Source of the DNA: Rebecca billardiae RCC1528
Taxonomy: Eukaryota; Haptophyta
DNA: 64,000 nucleotides
NCBI GenBank assembly: GCA_965240325.2
Contig: OZ251223.1
Location: forward strand, 372,001 to 436,000
Direction: 5' to 3'
Every line of letters starts with the position of its first letter. Within the stretch, counting starts at the first letter, position 1. Below the pieces are notes generated by a model. It was not told the DNA's origin. It ran no database searches and was given only the letters and a program-made list of their open reading frames with translations. This document shows, piece by piece, positions 40,983 through 53,700 of this stretch. A program made the position numbers and the translations under genes.

Positions 40983-43900
40983 TTAGTGCGCGGGTGAGTC
41001 GGGGGTGCCCTTGGCGCCGTGTGCCGCGGCGCGGTACATTCGGCCGAGGGCCATCAGGCCGCTTGCCTCGAAGCGCTGCTGCGCGATCAGCGCCGCGCGC
41101 TGCGCCTCGTGCGAGAACTGCAGCGCGCTCGTCGCCGGCGCCTCGGGCGTGTTCTTCCCTGCGCGCGAGCGAGCGCGCGCGCGCGGCGGCGCGCACGCGG
41201 TGAGCGTTGGCGCGAGGGGGTCGTGGACGGGGGCGCAATGTGAGTACTACTCATGTGGGCAGTTCTCACGTCGGCCGGAGTGCTGCGCGGTCGCGGCGCG
41301 CGAGGCATCAGGGCCGCGGCGCAAAAGCGCGGCGCACACGCCGCGCGCACGCACATGTGGCCGCCGTGGCGTGCAGCTGCTTGAGCCGCTTGGCCGGCCG
41401 CTCGGCGAGCTGAGCGCACGCGCGGTCGAACGCGCTGATCTCGCCAGCGAGCCGCGCGCGCAGCGTGGCGTTCTCCTCCTTGTGCGCGAGCTCGAGGCGC
41501 GCCTGCTGCACGCGGCAGTACTCGGAGTGTGCGCGCAGCTCCGCGTGGAACGCGGTGCGCGCCGCGGAGGGCGAGAGCGACTGGAGCGGCGTCTGCGGCT
41601 GCGCGGCGGCGTGCGCGAGCGGCGCGGCGGCGGCGCGCGAGCCCGCGGCCGCGCCGATCGTCCGAGCTGTCGCCGACGGCGCCGCGGCCAAGGCTGGGGC
41701 GGAGAGCTGGCGCTTCTTGGGCGGGCATGCGCGAGTGCCTGCTGCGCGGTCGGTCGGTCGCACGCGGGAGCGCGGGCGCGGGAGGGCGGGTGTGGCTGAG
41801 GCAGTGGGCGTCCGCGCTCGCGCGCAACCGCACGCGCGACGCAACGCACGCCCGCCGCGCGCCGCGCGCCCTGCACGCGCCCGACCGCCCGACCGCCCGC
41901 CGCTCGCGATTAGCATGACAGGGGCGCGTGACCACCCCGGCTGGCCCCAGTGGAGGGATGGCCGTCGGCGGAGTCGTGTCGTCATCGCGGCAGGCGGCGC
42001 CCTCGCACGCCGCACGCGCGCGCTCCCGGACCCGCGAACGGCCCTCCCTCGCGAGGGCGCGGCCGGCCGCGCAGCGCGCGCGCGCGCACGCACCTTCGAC
42101 GCTCGTGGCTTCGACCGGCGCGGCGGCAAGCGCTGTGCTAGGCGGCGGGCGCGCGCTGGTGCCGTCGGCCGGCGCGGCGGACGCGGCGCGGAGGAGCGGC
42201 GGTGCGGCGGGTGTGACGGCGGCGGGCGTCGCCGCGCCCGCGGCCGCGCCGACCGGCTCGAGGCCTGGCGTGCGCGACACGGCCGCAGCGCTCTCGGCCA
42301 GTGGCGGCGCCGGCGGCGGGCGCGCCGCCGGCGCGGCCGCGGCCAAGACCAGCGGCGGCGCCGCTGCGCTCGGCTGCTGCTGCTGCTGCTTGGCCGTGAG
42401 TTGCTTGGCGGGTGGCGGGGGCTGGGGCGTGGCAGCCCCTGCGCCGGCGGCGCGCGCGGGCCCCGCAGCCGCCGACGGCGCGCCACCGCCGCGTTTCGGC
42501 TGCTTGGACTGTGGCTGCGCGGCGGCGGCGGCGGCAGCGGAAGCGGCGGGCGCGGCGGACGGCGGCGGAATCGGCTCCGCGCCTGCGGGCGGCGGCGGGA
42601 GCGCGGTCGACAGCGCGCGCGCCACCTCGCCCTCGCGGGCAGGCCGAGCGGGTCGCTGCGGCTGCTGCTGCTGCGGCGGCTGCCGCGAGCTGTGCTGCGC
42701 CGCCGCCGGCGCGGGCGGTGCGGCCAGCGGCGCGGGCGCAGGCGGCGGCGCAACCGCCGCCTGCGTTGCCTCGTCCGACGTCGACTGCGGCGCGGCTGCG
42801 CAGAGCGGGGCTGGACTTGGAGCCTCGTCGCCCGCGGCGGCGGCGGCGAGCGAGTTAGTGCGCGCGAAGCGCGAGGCAAGCGGCGCGTCGTCCGAGCCGT
42901 CGGAGGAGGACGGCGTGTTCGCCACCGCGCCTGCGGCCACCTTCCGCGCCGGCGTCGTCGTCAGCGCCTCAGCGCGCACGGTGGCGCGCTCGGGCGGCGC
43001 GGCGCGGTCGGCGCCGCTGGGCTGGGCGCCGTCACGCGCGCCGCCCTCCGGGGAGCAGGAGAAGACGGGCGGCGGGGGCGCGCGCGCGCGGGGCGGCGCG
43101 AGCTGCGTCGACGCCATCGCCGACGCGCCGCGGCCGGTCGCCAGCCCGGACGGCGGCGCGGCGCCAGGCGTGGCTGGCGGCACCTTGGAGGCGGCTCCGG
43201 CGGCGCGGGGCGCCGCGCGCGTCGTGAGCGCCGCGCTCGACGCCGCGGGCTGGGTGGCTGGGCGCAGCGGCGTGGCGGCAGGCGCGGTGGCGGCCGGGGG
43301 CGACGAGTCGAGCGCCGCGTGCGCCGCGGGCGGCCCCATCTCCGCCTCGGCCGCGGCAGTCGTCAGGTGCGCAGCACCGAAGGGCGAGGCCGGCGCGGGC
43401 TCGCGCGTGCGCGGCTCGTCGGTCTCAAAGTCGGCGGCGCGCGGCTCGTCGGGCTCGTCGTCGGAGGTGAGTGGCGCAGCAGACATCGCATCCGCCTCGC
43501 GCCCCTCGTCCTCCCCCTCCTCCTCGCCCTCGCGCTGCACGGACGTCGCGCCGCGCCGGTTGCGGCGCGCCGTGCTCGCGCGTGGCTGGTTGAACCGCCG
43601 CTCCGAGCCGAGCTTCTGCGCCTTGCCGAGGCTGTCGTAGAACGCGCGGCACTGCTGGCCGGTGCGCCCGCGGATGAACATCGAGAAGAGCCCCCACTTG
43701 CCCTCGTACGCGAAGCGGTGCTCGCCAAGCATCCGCAGGAAGTGAGCGCTCTCCTCGTCTGTCCACGGGCCGTCGCGCGCGCGCTCGCCCGGCGGCAAGA
43801 ACTTGAGGTAGAAGGCGTCAGGCGCCTCGGGCAGCGCGTCCCACGCGGCGCGCTTCTGCTTCGACCACGCCGCGTACTCCGCCGGCGTCCACCGCAGCCG

Positions 43901-44089
43901 GTCGCTCGGCGGCTGGTCGCACAGCGTCGCGGCCGGCGGCTGCGCCGGCGGCGCGCGCGCGCGCGCGCGCGCCGCTGCCAGCGGCGGCTCGAGCGACGCC
44001 TGCGCGCCGGCGCCCTCGGATCCGCCCGCACCCAGCGTCACGGCGGGAGGCGCGCGCGCGCGCGCCGCGGTTGGGCCCGTCGTGGTCAT
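40983..44089 (-). CDS. SANT/Myb-like domain nuclear protein
   Basis: Three exons: 44089-42094, 41738-41355 and 41158-40983 (851 residues). Residues 64-100 (LRWTPAEYAAWSKQKRAAWD) lead into a SANT domain at about 108-156 (GPWTDEESAHFLRMLGEH, KWGLFSMFIRGRTGQQCRAF) with the three spaced aromatic residues. A basic/acidic segment and about 500 residues of Ala/Pro/Gln-rich disorder follow. Exon 2 encodes a coiled coil (ELRAHSEYCRVQQARLELAH); the short last exon encodes a conserved-looking end (SALQFSHEAQRAALIAQQRF) and a TAA stop. Phases match at both junctions. Likely a chromatin or transcription factor; SANT domains bind histone tails or DNA. The exact acceptor of exon 2 could be 3 bp earlier. Confidence 0.75.
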
Positions 44090-44514
44090 GCGTTTGGGTG
44101 AGTGTGCGTGCGATGCGCAATCCGCCGCGATCGTTCAACCCGTGCTCGAGCTCTGCCAACGGTCTTTTGACTCTTTCCGCCGGCCAGTCCGGCGCAAAAG
44201 GCCCCGGCGACTCTACGAGTCTACGAGCCCCGCGGCCGAGCCGGACAAATCACAAAGCCTGACGTTTCGCTCCACCGTTCATCGAGTTTTGGTACTCCGA
44301 TCATACAAGTTTCAAGTTTGGCACTTAAACCAATGATAAGCCCCAAGGACGCTCGCTGATTGGCTGAGCCTCGCCCGCGCCCTATTGCGGGGAACGGTAA
44401 AGCGACTTACCCACTGTGTAGCTGGGGCCGCATCAAGCCCATCATCGTCACGCTGGGCGGTGGCCACTTGAGGGCCAGGGGAGCGGGCGTTGGTGCTTCG
44501 GCGCACGGCCCCCG
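44090..44514. promoter_or_regulatory. Divergent promoter region with CCAAT motifs
   Basis: 425 bp between divergent start codons of the SANT and protease genes. It contains a CCAAT box at 44330-44334 and an inverted one (ATTGG) at 44359-44363, in an A+T-richer patch. These are candidate core-promoter elements; the evidence is motif and position only. Confidence 0.4.
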
Positions 44515-47500
44515 ATGACGGCTCGCGTGCTCGCGGGGCTGGTCGTGCTGTGCTCGGCGTGGCGCGTCCCAGCCGCGCGCCTGCACGCGTGGCGGCCCGT
44601 GCACGCGCTCCGGCTCAACGGCGAGGTCGCGCGCGCGAGTGGCGACAAGGCCGGCGGCGCGGCCGCGGCCGCGGTGCCCGATACGCTGCGCCTCGCGTTC
44701 CGCGCGGGCAACGCGTCGCACGAGCTGGAGCTCGAGCGGCGCGACGTCTTCAGCCCCAACGCGCGCGTGGTCGTCCACGATGGCGGGCGCACCACCACCT
44801 CCCCGCCGCCCGTTCTCGGAACGTATTCGAGCCCGCGGCGCGCGCAGCGTCCAGGCGCGCCGTGGGCGCGCGCGGTCGTGCTGCCCGACGGCACGGTGCG
44901 CGCGCTGCTGCGCGCGGAGGACGAGGAGACCCGGCGCTCCGAGCTCATGCTCCTCGAGCCCGCGCACATGCACGACCTCGGCCCGGGCGCGGCCGCGAAG
45001 CTCGGCGCGGGCGCGCACGTGTTGCACCGAGTCGCAGACCTGCCGCGCGAGGGCGGCACGTGCAGCCCGGGCGGGCACGAGGAGTACGAGCTCGCGATGG
45101 GCGCGACGCAGCGCGCCAAGCGCGAGCGCGAGCGCGAGCGCCGCTTCCCCAAGCAACCACCGCCGCACGCGCACGCGCACGCGCACGCGCACGCGCACGC
45201 GCGACCCGCCGCCGCGGGCGCCGCCGGTGACGGCGCCGCCGCCGAGCCTCGCGGCCACCAGCATGGCCGCCGCCTGAGCACGCTGGGCACGCTGCCCGCC
45301 GGCCCGCCGTACGGGCGGCTCTCGTCGTGCCCCGCCGAGCCCGTGCTGATGGAGGTGCAGGCGGGCATCGTCGTCGACGCCGGCTTCCGCGCGCAGGCGG
45401 GCAGCGTCGAGCTCGCCACCGCCGAGGTCGCTTCGATCGTGCTCAACACGAACGCGATCTACAACGACCAGGCGGGGCTGGAGGTGAAGATCGGCCACCT
45501 GATCATCGCGGACGACGGCTCGGCGTACGAGGACGTCGGGCCGAACTACAAGCCCTCCACGCCCGGCCTCAAGACCTGCCCCAGCCCCATCCAGGACGGG
45601 ACGGTGATCGAGGCGACTGACTTCTTTACGTTCGAGCCGATGAACGTGACGGTGAACGCGGCCGCGACGCTGCTGAACAAGTTCGCGGCGTGGGTGGGGA
45701 ACCACGGCGTGGGGCTGGCGCCGAGGATGGGGTTCTGGCACCTGCTCACCCACTGCCTCCCCGCGCCGGGCACCGTCGGCCTCGCCTCCCTCGCCGTCTC
45801 GTGCGACGCCGACGGCTCGACGAAACTCTACATCGGCGACTCGACGGTCCCGTGCACGGGCAGCTGCCTGTACAAGATTACTGACACGGGTAACATCGGC
45901 CAGGCGTACTCGTACTCGCCCGAGGCGGGCACGCCGTGCCCGGACGACTGGCCGCTCTGCGCCTCCAAGACCGCCGTCACCTCGTACAGCTCATCCACCT
46001 GGATCACCTTTGCACACGAGGGTGCGCGCGCGCGCGCGCGCCGGAGCGGCCGCGCCGCCGCGCGGTGGCGCGCCGCGCGGTGGCGCGCCGCGCGGCGGCG
46101 CGCCAGCGCGCGCGCCCGCCGCCGCCCGCCGCGCGGTCTGAGGCACACCCGGGCCCCGGCCGGCCGGCCGCCTCTCTCCCTCGCCCTCGCGCGCGCGCGC
46201 TGCCCCCGCCGTGCAGTCGGCCACAACTTCGCCGCGGAGCACACCTTTGGCAACGGCGGCATCATGGATTACAAGGACCCGCCTGACGAGCAGTTCTATG
46301 ACGACGGCCTGCTATGTGGGTACTTTGACGGCCTATTGGACGAGCTGCGGTACTCGAGCGCGCTCGACTGCCTGGTCGCGGCGGCGCCGGAGTGCGGGAA
46401 CGGCGTGCGCGAGGCGGGCGAGTACTGCGACGACGGCAACACGCTCAACCTCGACGGCTGCTCCGACGCGTGTGCCGAGGAGTGTGGCTGGCTGTGCTCG
46501 GAGCCGACACCGCTCGGCACTTCGACGTGCACGCCCCACTGCGGCAACGGGCTGATCGAGCCGGCGTACTTCGAGGAGTGCGACGACAACTCGACGTGCT
46601 GCGTCGGGTGCAAGCTCGCGCCCGGCGCGAGCTGCTCCCCCGGCAACGGCTCGCCCGACTGCTGCTCGGACGCGTGCGAGCTCCGCCCGGCCAACGCCAC
46701 CTGCAGCCTCTTCGGCTTCTGCGGCCCAGACGGCGCGTGCGCGGGCGAGGCGGCCGACACCTGCGAGACGTCGAGCACGCCCAACCTCTTCCTGGACACG
46801 ACGGGCGCGAACCCGGCGGCGGGCGCGGTCGCGTGCCCGATCGGCACGGGCAGCGCCGCGTGCACCCTCGCCTGCTACTCCTCCGACACGACGGGGTGCG
46901 TGCAGCAGCCGGGAGACTCGGCGCTACTCGACGGCGCGCCTTGCTTTGACGGCGGCGTGCTGGGCGTGTGCGAGAGCGGTGCGTGCGTCGCGGGCGTGTG
47001 CGGCAACGGCATCGTCGAGGGGCGGGAGGAGTGCGACGACGGCTCGATCTGCTGCGACCAGGCCACGTGCACGCTCACGCCCGACGCGATGTGCAGCCCC
47101 GCCGCCTCCGAGTGCTGCGGCGCGACCTGCGTCGCCGAGCCCGCGTCGACGGCGTGCAACGGCGGCGCGGGCGCGTGCCAGTCCGGACTTTGCGCGCCGC
47201 TGCCCGGCTGCTCGGGCGGGGGCAGGTCGACGAACACGGCGGACTGCCCGGTGCTGACGGGCGGCGACAACGGCTGCCGCGTGCGCTGCAAGAGCGGCTC
47301 GAACTGCGTCACGCTCTCCGCCTCCGCCGAGTTTCTGGCGGACGGCTCGCCGTGCGACGTCGGCGGAGGCGTGCTTGGCTCGTGTCTAGGCGGCGCGTGC
47401 GTCGAGGGTGTTGTGTGTGAGGTGGAGGGCCTCGTGCCGTCACCGCCGCCGTCGTCGCCGCCGAGCCCGCCGCCGAGCCCGCCGCCGAGCTTGCCGCCGC

Positions 47501-48035
47501 CCAGCCCGCCCAGCCCGCCGCCGCCCAGCGCGCCGCCGAGCCCGCCGCCCTCGCCTCCTTCGATCCCGCCGCTGCCGCCGCTGCCGCCGCCCGCGCCGCC
47601 CAGCCCTCCCTTCGTGGGCACCCGGTTCCGATCGACGATCCAGCTGTCGGACGACGCGAGCGCGTGGGACCAGGCGACGCTCGGCGGGCGCGAGCGGTGG
47701 GACGCGCTGCAGGACGCGATCTACACCGCGCTCGACCTCGACAACTCGACGCACACACTCCGCCTGCGCTCGGTCGCCGCGTCGAGCGGCGTCGTGATCA
47801 CGTTTGACGTACTGCAGGACATGTCCGACTCGCCGCCTGACGTGGACGACGTGATGCTGGCGAGGACCGCGCAGATGGCGTCGCAGGTGAGCACGCGCCT
47901 GCCGGGCACGACGGTCGTCACCGCCGCGAGCGTCGTCTCCGTCGCCGTCATCAACGTCAGCCCGCCGCCGCCGCCCGCGCCGCCGGCAGACGACGGCGGC
48001 GGCGGCGGCGGTTCGGCGAGCAGCAGCAGCAGCGG

Positions 48036-48066
<31 letters not shown>

Positions 48067-49374
48067 GGCGGCGGCGGCGGCGGGCGCAGCGTGCCCAAGA
48101 ACGCCAGCGAGGCCCGCGAGCTGCTCCTCGGCCTGCCGCCCTTCCAGTTCTACATCGTGATCGGCGTGGCCGCGCTCACCCTCCTGTGCGCCGCCTTCTG
48201 CGTGCTGCGGTGCATCTCGCGGCGCAACAAGCGCAAGGCTGAGGCGTACAAGGCGCAGAAGGCGCGCGAGGCGGAGCAGAAGGCGCAGCTCGCCTCGGCG
48301 CGCGCGCCGCGGCACTCGGACGTCGAGCTGACCAACGACGTGCTCGCCTTCATCGAGTCGCCCACGCCGCGCGGCGGGCCCACGCCGCGCGGCGGCGCGG
48401 ACGGGCGCGCCGCGCGCCAGTCGAGGCCGTCGCGGCCGCCCGAGAGCGGCCGGGGCCCGCGCAGGTCAGTGCCCGGCGGCGCGTCGCAGGGTCCGTACGA
48501 TCGCGAGCCCCGGCGCTCTGCGCCCGGGGGGCCTCACGAGATCTACGACCTGCGCTCGCCGGCGCAGGGCCACGCGGCGCACGGGCAGCGGCTGGCGCGC
48601 GAGAGCGCGTCGGGGCGCGGCGCCGCGCGCCCGCCGCCGCCCAAGCCGCCGGCGCTGGACGAGCATGAGCTGGCGAGGCAGCTCGCGCGGCAGGAGCAGA
48701 TGGAGGACGAGATCACGCTCGAGATTCTAGCGCACATCGACTCGCCCACGCCGCGCGGCCCCGCCGAGCCGGCGCAGCGGCGACAGCCCCGCCTGTCTGA
48801 CCGCAGCGCGGGCGGTCGCAGGCCCGAGCGACTGTCGGAGCCGCCGGCCGAAGGGCGCCGGCCCAAGCGCCCCACGCTCGAGATCCTGGATGCCATCGAC
48901 GCGCCGACGCCGCGCGAGCCTGCCGAGCAGGCGCGTCGCCAGCCGCGCCAGTCCGAGCGCAGTGGCGGCGGCCGGCGGCCCGAGCGGCCCTCGGACGCGC
49001 GGCGCGCCAGCCGGCCGTCCGACGCGCAGCGCCAGCACCGCACGTCGACGCCGCCGGGCGCCGACCGAGCGCGCTCCGGCTCGGGCGGCGGCGGCCGCCG
49101 GCCGTCCGACCCGCAGCGCCAGCACCGCGCCTCCACGCCGCCGGGCGCCGACCGAGCGCGCTCCGGCTCGGGCGGCGGCGGCCGCGGGCCGACACCGTCG
49201 GGCGGCCGCGGGCCGCCGCCGGGCAGCGGTGGGCGTGGCGGTGGGCGCGACGGCAGCGATCCGCGTGGGCGCCCGCCGCCGGGCGCGGCAAATGACCGCG
49301 CGCGCCCGCAGCCGCGGCAGCAGGCGCCCAACGGCCGGCCGCCGTCGAACGCGCGAGGACGGCTCGAGGCGTGA
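44515..49374 (+). CDS. ADAM-like membrane metalloprotease
   Basis: Two exons, 44515-46021 and 46217-49374 (1554 residues). After a signal peptide and a prodomain of about 280 residues, the catalytic domain carries HEVGHNFAAEH (zinc ligands H501, H505, H511; catalytic E502) and the Met-turn GGIMDY, as in ADAM10/17 (M12B). The intron splits this motif after HE. Next come Cys-rich repeats of the form CGNGxxExxxxCDD (three copies) in place of a canonical disintegrin, a pherophorin-like SPPPSPPP stalk, a beta-rich domain of about 110 residues, a Gly/Ser-rich linker, one transmembrane helix (FYIVIGVAALTLLCAAFCVL, about 1147-1168) and a basic, disordered tail with three copies of a PTPR motif. Likely a surface sheddase or wall protease. 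The prodomain has a HAHAHA run from a CGCACG repeat. Confidence 0.88.
45165..45202. repeat. (CACGCG)n microsatellite in coding sequence
   Basis: About six copies of the hexanucleotide, in frame, encoding alternating His-Ala in the prodomain of the metalloprotease. The same hexanucleotide occurs in a FadE intron at 24296-24356. Confidence 0.9.
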
Positions 49375-50748
49375 CCGCGCAGGCGGCGCGCGCTTCGGCC
49401 AGTGCAGTCCGGCGGCTCATCCGATCGGCGCAGTCGAGCCGGCCGGCTGTCATAGTCGGCCCGTGGCGCTCGCGCATCTGGCACGGCCGAGTGGCCGCCC
49501 GTTCTGCGTCCGTTCCGGCCGTCTGCACGGCGGCGCCCGTCCGCCGCGGTCTGACTCGGGCCGCTGACGACTGCCGGGACCGCGCGCCCTAAGCGGCTGG
49601 CGCAAGCACTTGGGCCGTGGCCGCGTTAGCAGCCGCACGCGGTCCGAGCCGCGCCCGCGCGGCCGGCGCGGCGCGGCCCGCACGGCGGTCCCGCTCAGTG
49701 AGTCAGTTCGGCACTAGGCTGCCACTTAGTACCCACTAGCTTAGCCTTCAGTAGCCGCGAGTCCGCGTGGTCCGAAGAGTGAGTTCGCGGGCGCGCCGCG
49801 GCCGCGGCGGCGCCCGCAGCGGCGACGGCAGCCGCCTGCGCGCGTCCGTGTAACTGTAAATGACTGTCGGCATTCTGCCTGAGAAGTCGGAGACTTTCGG
49901 AGCACGGGCTGCCATCCGATCAGTAGTTCAGTACGGCCCGAGCCGCCGGCCGTGGGCCGAGGCACTCGGGCCGTACAACCGCCGGGAGTGCCGCCCACGC
50001 TACCGAGACCCGCAAGCGGAGTGAGTGAGAGTCGGCCAAGCCCCCGCGCAGGCAGTTACAGACGGACGCGCACACAGCACGCGCATGATGATGACGATAC
50101 ATTCAAGTGCCTGAATCGGATTGAGTGAGTCGGCCGGTCGCCGGCCGCGGAGTCACCCGGCCGGCGAGCGGCGTCGGTCCCGAGCCGCCACCGGTTGCCT
50201 GATGGCTGATACCATGTGATGATGATTACAAGCGAGGACCGGCAGCTGAATGGCATGCACACTGCGCCGCCGGAGCCAAGGTTTGGCTCTGGATCCTTCC
50301 GACCACCATGCTGATTGTGAGCATCGTGGCTCGCGCGCGCCGCGCGTGCTCGTGTGCTTGATGCCGCGGTTTGGCGGTCGGGAGGCGGGAGCGGTCCCGG
50401 ACCCACGCCGACCGGGACGGGCCGTGCTCCGCCGCAGTTCACGCCGTTCGGAAGTTGGAAGAGGGGGTATCTCGTTTCGTACAAACTCGGGTTCCCCGCG
50501 CGCGCGCGGCTCTCCATTATTGGTCGGCACGAACCCGAAGCTTGTATGTGCGGGTATATGGCATATGTGTGCAAAATACCCGTCTATGTGTCGGAAGCGA
50601 TTGATCTATGGCGAAAAGCGGCGGCGAAACTTACAAACGCACGGGGCGCGTGTGCGCAGGCACCGGTCCTGCTCGAGCGACCGCGACGTCGTCGGCTTTT
50701 TGCCGCGCATGTTCTGCGGCTGCAAGCTCAAGTTGCTGCAGTGCCGAG
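49375..50748. other. Intergenic region, no gene seen
   Basis: 1.37 kb between the protease stop and the SPT fusion start, both on the plus strand. It should contain the SPT promoter. The last 140 bp are open in the SPT frame from 50608, but without family similarity. No repeat, RNA gene or domain recognised. Confidence 0.6.
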
Positions 50749-53700
50749 ATGCAGCTTTCGATCGCGGCGCGCGCCGTGTTGCACGCCGCGGCGCTCGGCC
50801 TCGGCGGTGTGCTCGCGGTGCTCGCGGTGCTCGCGCTCGCGCTCGCGGTGTGGGCCCTCGTCCTCCGCCGCCGCAAGCCCGCGCCCCAGCTGCCCGCCGA
50901 CTACCATGAGCTGCAGCCGTCGACGTCGGTGTACATCTCGTCGGTTGCGTTCTACATCTTCCTCGTCGCGCGCGCGATCACGCTCGACCTGATCGACCGC
51001 GCGCTCGCCGCGCTGCCGTGGCGTCGGCGCGCGCCCGACGCCGCGCCCGAGCCCGTCCGCCGCGGCCCGCCGCTCAAGAGCGGGCTGCAGGACCTGTACG
51101 AGCGGCGCATGTACGGGCGGATTTCGGACACGTTCAATCGGCCGATCACCGGCGAGGCGGGCGCGGAGGTGACGGTGCTCGCGCGCGAGTGGAGCCGGAC
51201 GACGGGCGAGCTGGAGCTCACGGGCGAGCAGATCCGCTGCATCAACCTCGGCTCGTATAACTACCTCGGCTTTGGCGGCTGCGACGAGATCTGCACGCCC
51301 GAGGTGCTGCGCGTGGTGTCCGAGCACGGCACCGGCACCAACTCGACGCGCGCGGAGGTGGGCACGTCGGCGCTGCACGTCGAGTTCGAGCGGGAGATCG
51401 CGCGCTTCATCGGCAAGGAGGCCGCGATCACGCTGGGCATGGGCTTCGCCACCAACTCGACGATGATCCCGACGCTCGTCGACGCGGACGGCGACGGGCG
51501 CGGCGTGCTCGTCCTGTCTGACGCGCTCAACCACTCGTCCATCATCGAGGTGCGCGGCGCGAGCGGTGGGCGGGCGGGCGGCAGGGCGGGGTGACGGCGT
51601 CGGGTTCGGCGCGCGCCAGCCGCGCCGAAGGGAGGGCGCGCGGGAGCGCGGAGTGGGGCGCGCGCGCGCGCACAAACGCGCGCGCCTGACTTTGCCCGCG
51701 CGCGCCGCCGCGCCGCGCGCGCGCTCTCTCGCGCGCAGGGCGTGCGCGCGTCGGGCGCGTGCGTCATGCCCTTCGTGCACAACTCGATGATCGACCTCGA
51801 GGCCAAGCTGCGCGACGCGCGCGCGCGCGGCCAGCCGCGCTCGGGCGCGCCGTGGCGCAAGATCATCGTGATCGTCGAGGGCATCTACTCGATGGAGGGC
51901 GAGTTCTGCCGCCTGCGCGAGGTGGTCGCGCTCAAGGACGCGTACGGGGCGTTCCTGTACCTCGACGAGGCGCACTCGATCGGCGCGATCGGCCCGACGG
52001 GGCGCGGCGTCGCCGAGCTGTTCGGCGTGCCGCCGTCGCAGATCGACGTGATGATGGGCACCTTCACCAAGTCGTTTGGCTCGGTGGGAGGGTACATCGC
52101 CGCGTCGGCGGCGGTGATCGAGACGCTGCGCGCGCGCTCGCAGGGCGCGCTCTTCGCCAGCGCCATGTCGCTGCCCGCCGTGCAGCAGGTGCTCTCCTCC
52201 GTGCGCGTGATCTCGCAGGCCGACGGGCCGGGCACCAAGGCGGCGGCGCTCGGCCGCGCCAAGCTCGAGGCGCTGCGCGAGAACACGGCCTACTTCCGGC
52301 GCGCTCTTGTCGAGATGGGCTGCGAAGTGCTCGGCGACGACGGCTCGCCCGTCGTGCCCATCATGATCTACCACCCCGAGAAGATGGCCCTCTTCTCGCG
52401 GGAGATGCTCTCCCGCGGCATCGCCGTCGTCGTCGTCGGCTACCCGGCGACGCCGCTCCTGCTCTCGCGCGTCCGCTTCTGCATCTCCGCGGCGCACACG
52501 CGCGCGCAGCTCGATTATGCGCTCGGCGCGATCCGCGACGCGTGCCGCCGGCTGCGCATGTTCTACGCCGCCGACGCGAGCGCGTCGGCGGAGCAGGCGG
52601 CGCGCGCGGCCGAGCGCGCGGACCGGCTGCTGCACGCGCCGCTCGAGCTGCCCAACGCGGCCGAGATCGCCACCTCGCTGCCGGCGTGGGCGCCCGAGCC
52701 GCTCGCCGACTCGCGCCGCCGGTCAGGCTCGGCCGCGCCGCGCTCGCCGCCGCCGCCGCCGCCCGCGCTGCTGCCGCCGCCCGCGGCGGTGCCGCAGCAG
52801 CCGTCGATGCAGCTGCGCGCGCTCGCCGCGAGCGCCGCCGCGAGCGCCGCCGCCGCCGCCGCCGCCGCCGTCCCCTCGCCCACGTCGTCGGGCGCCTCGC
52901 CGCGCGGCTCGGCCGCGCCGTCGTCCGTGCTCGCCGCGCACGACCCGCTCGGCCTGCGCGCAGACCGGAGCCTGCGCGATGTCGCGACGCGCACCATCGA
53001 GCAGTACGGCGTGGGCACGTGCGGCCCGCGCGCGTTCTACGGCACGCTAGACCTGCACCTGCAGCTCGAGGCGGAGCTGGCGGCGTTCTGCCGCACCGAG
53101 AAGGCGATCGTGTACTCCAAGGGCGTCGCCACGTTCTCGTCGGTCCTCCCCGCCTTTGCCAAGCGCGCTGACTGCGTGTTCGTCGACTCGGCCGCGTATG
53201 CGGTGCCGCGCGTGCGCACGGGTATCGAGCTGTCGCGCGCGCGCGTGCGCGTGTACCCCACGGGCGACATGGGCGCGTTGCGCACGCTGCTCGAGCAGGT
53301 GGAGGCGGCGGACGCGCGCGCGCCGCCGGCCAAGGTGGGCCGTCGCTTCATCGTCACCGAGGGCGTGTGCTCCTCTTCCGGCGAGGTCGCGCCGCTGCCG
53401 CGGCTGAGCGCGCTGCGCGACCGGTACGGCTGTTACCTCTTCGTGGACGAGACACACTCGTTCGGCGTGCTCGGCGCGAAGGGGCGCGGGCTCGCCGAGC
53501 ACTGGGGGCTGCCCGCCTCGGCGGTGGACGCGGTGGTGGGCTCGCTCGAGCACGCGCTCGGCTCGGTCGGCGGCTTCTGCGCTGGCTCGCAGCAGATAGT
53601 GCGGCAGCAGCGGCTGTTCGCGACCGGCTACATCTTTTCTGCGTCGCTGCCAGCGTACTGCTGCGCGGTGGCGAGCGCGGCGCTGCGGATCCTCGACGCG

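Noticed and set aside
41087-44089. A single 1000-residue SANT protein without introns
   Set aside because: The unspliced end is Arg/Ala-rich noise; splicing with matching phases at 42094/41738 and 41355/41158 gives a coiled coil and a sensible C-terminus.
41465-44101. 878-codon plus-strand frame opposite the SANT gene
   Set aside because: Arg/Gly-rich shadow of the Ala/Pro-rich minus-strand coding sequence.
46022-46216. Open frame through the protease intron, suggesting an intact 1619-residue protein
   Set aside because: The segment is low-complexity Ala/Arg and interrupts HE-xGH; GTGCGC...GTGCAG removal restores the zinc motif exactly. Eight of 23 introns are multiples of three in length, about the chance expectation, so stop-free introns are not a signal in themselves.
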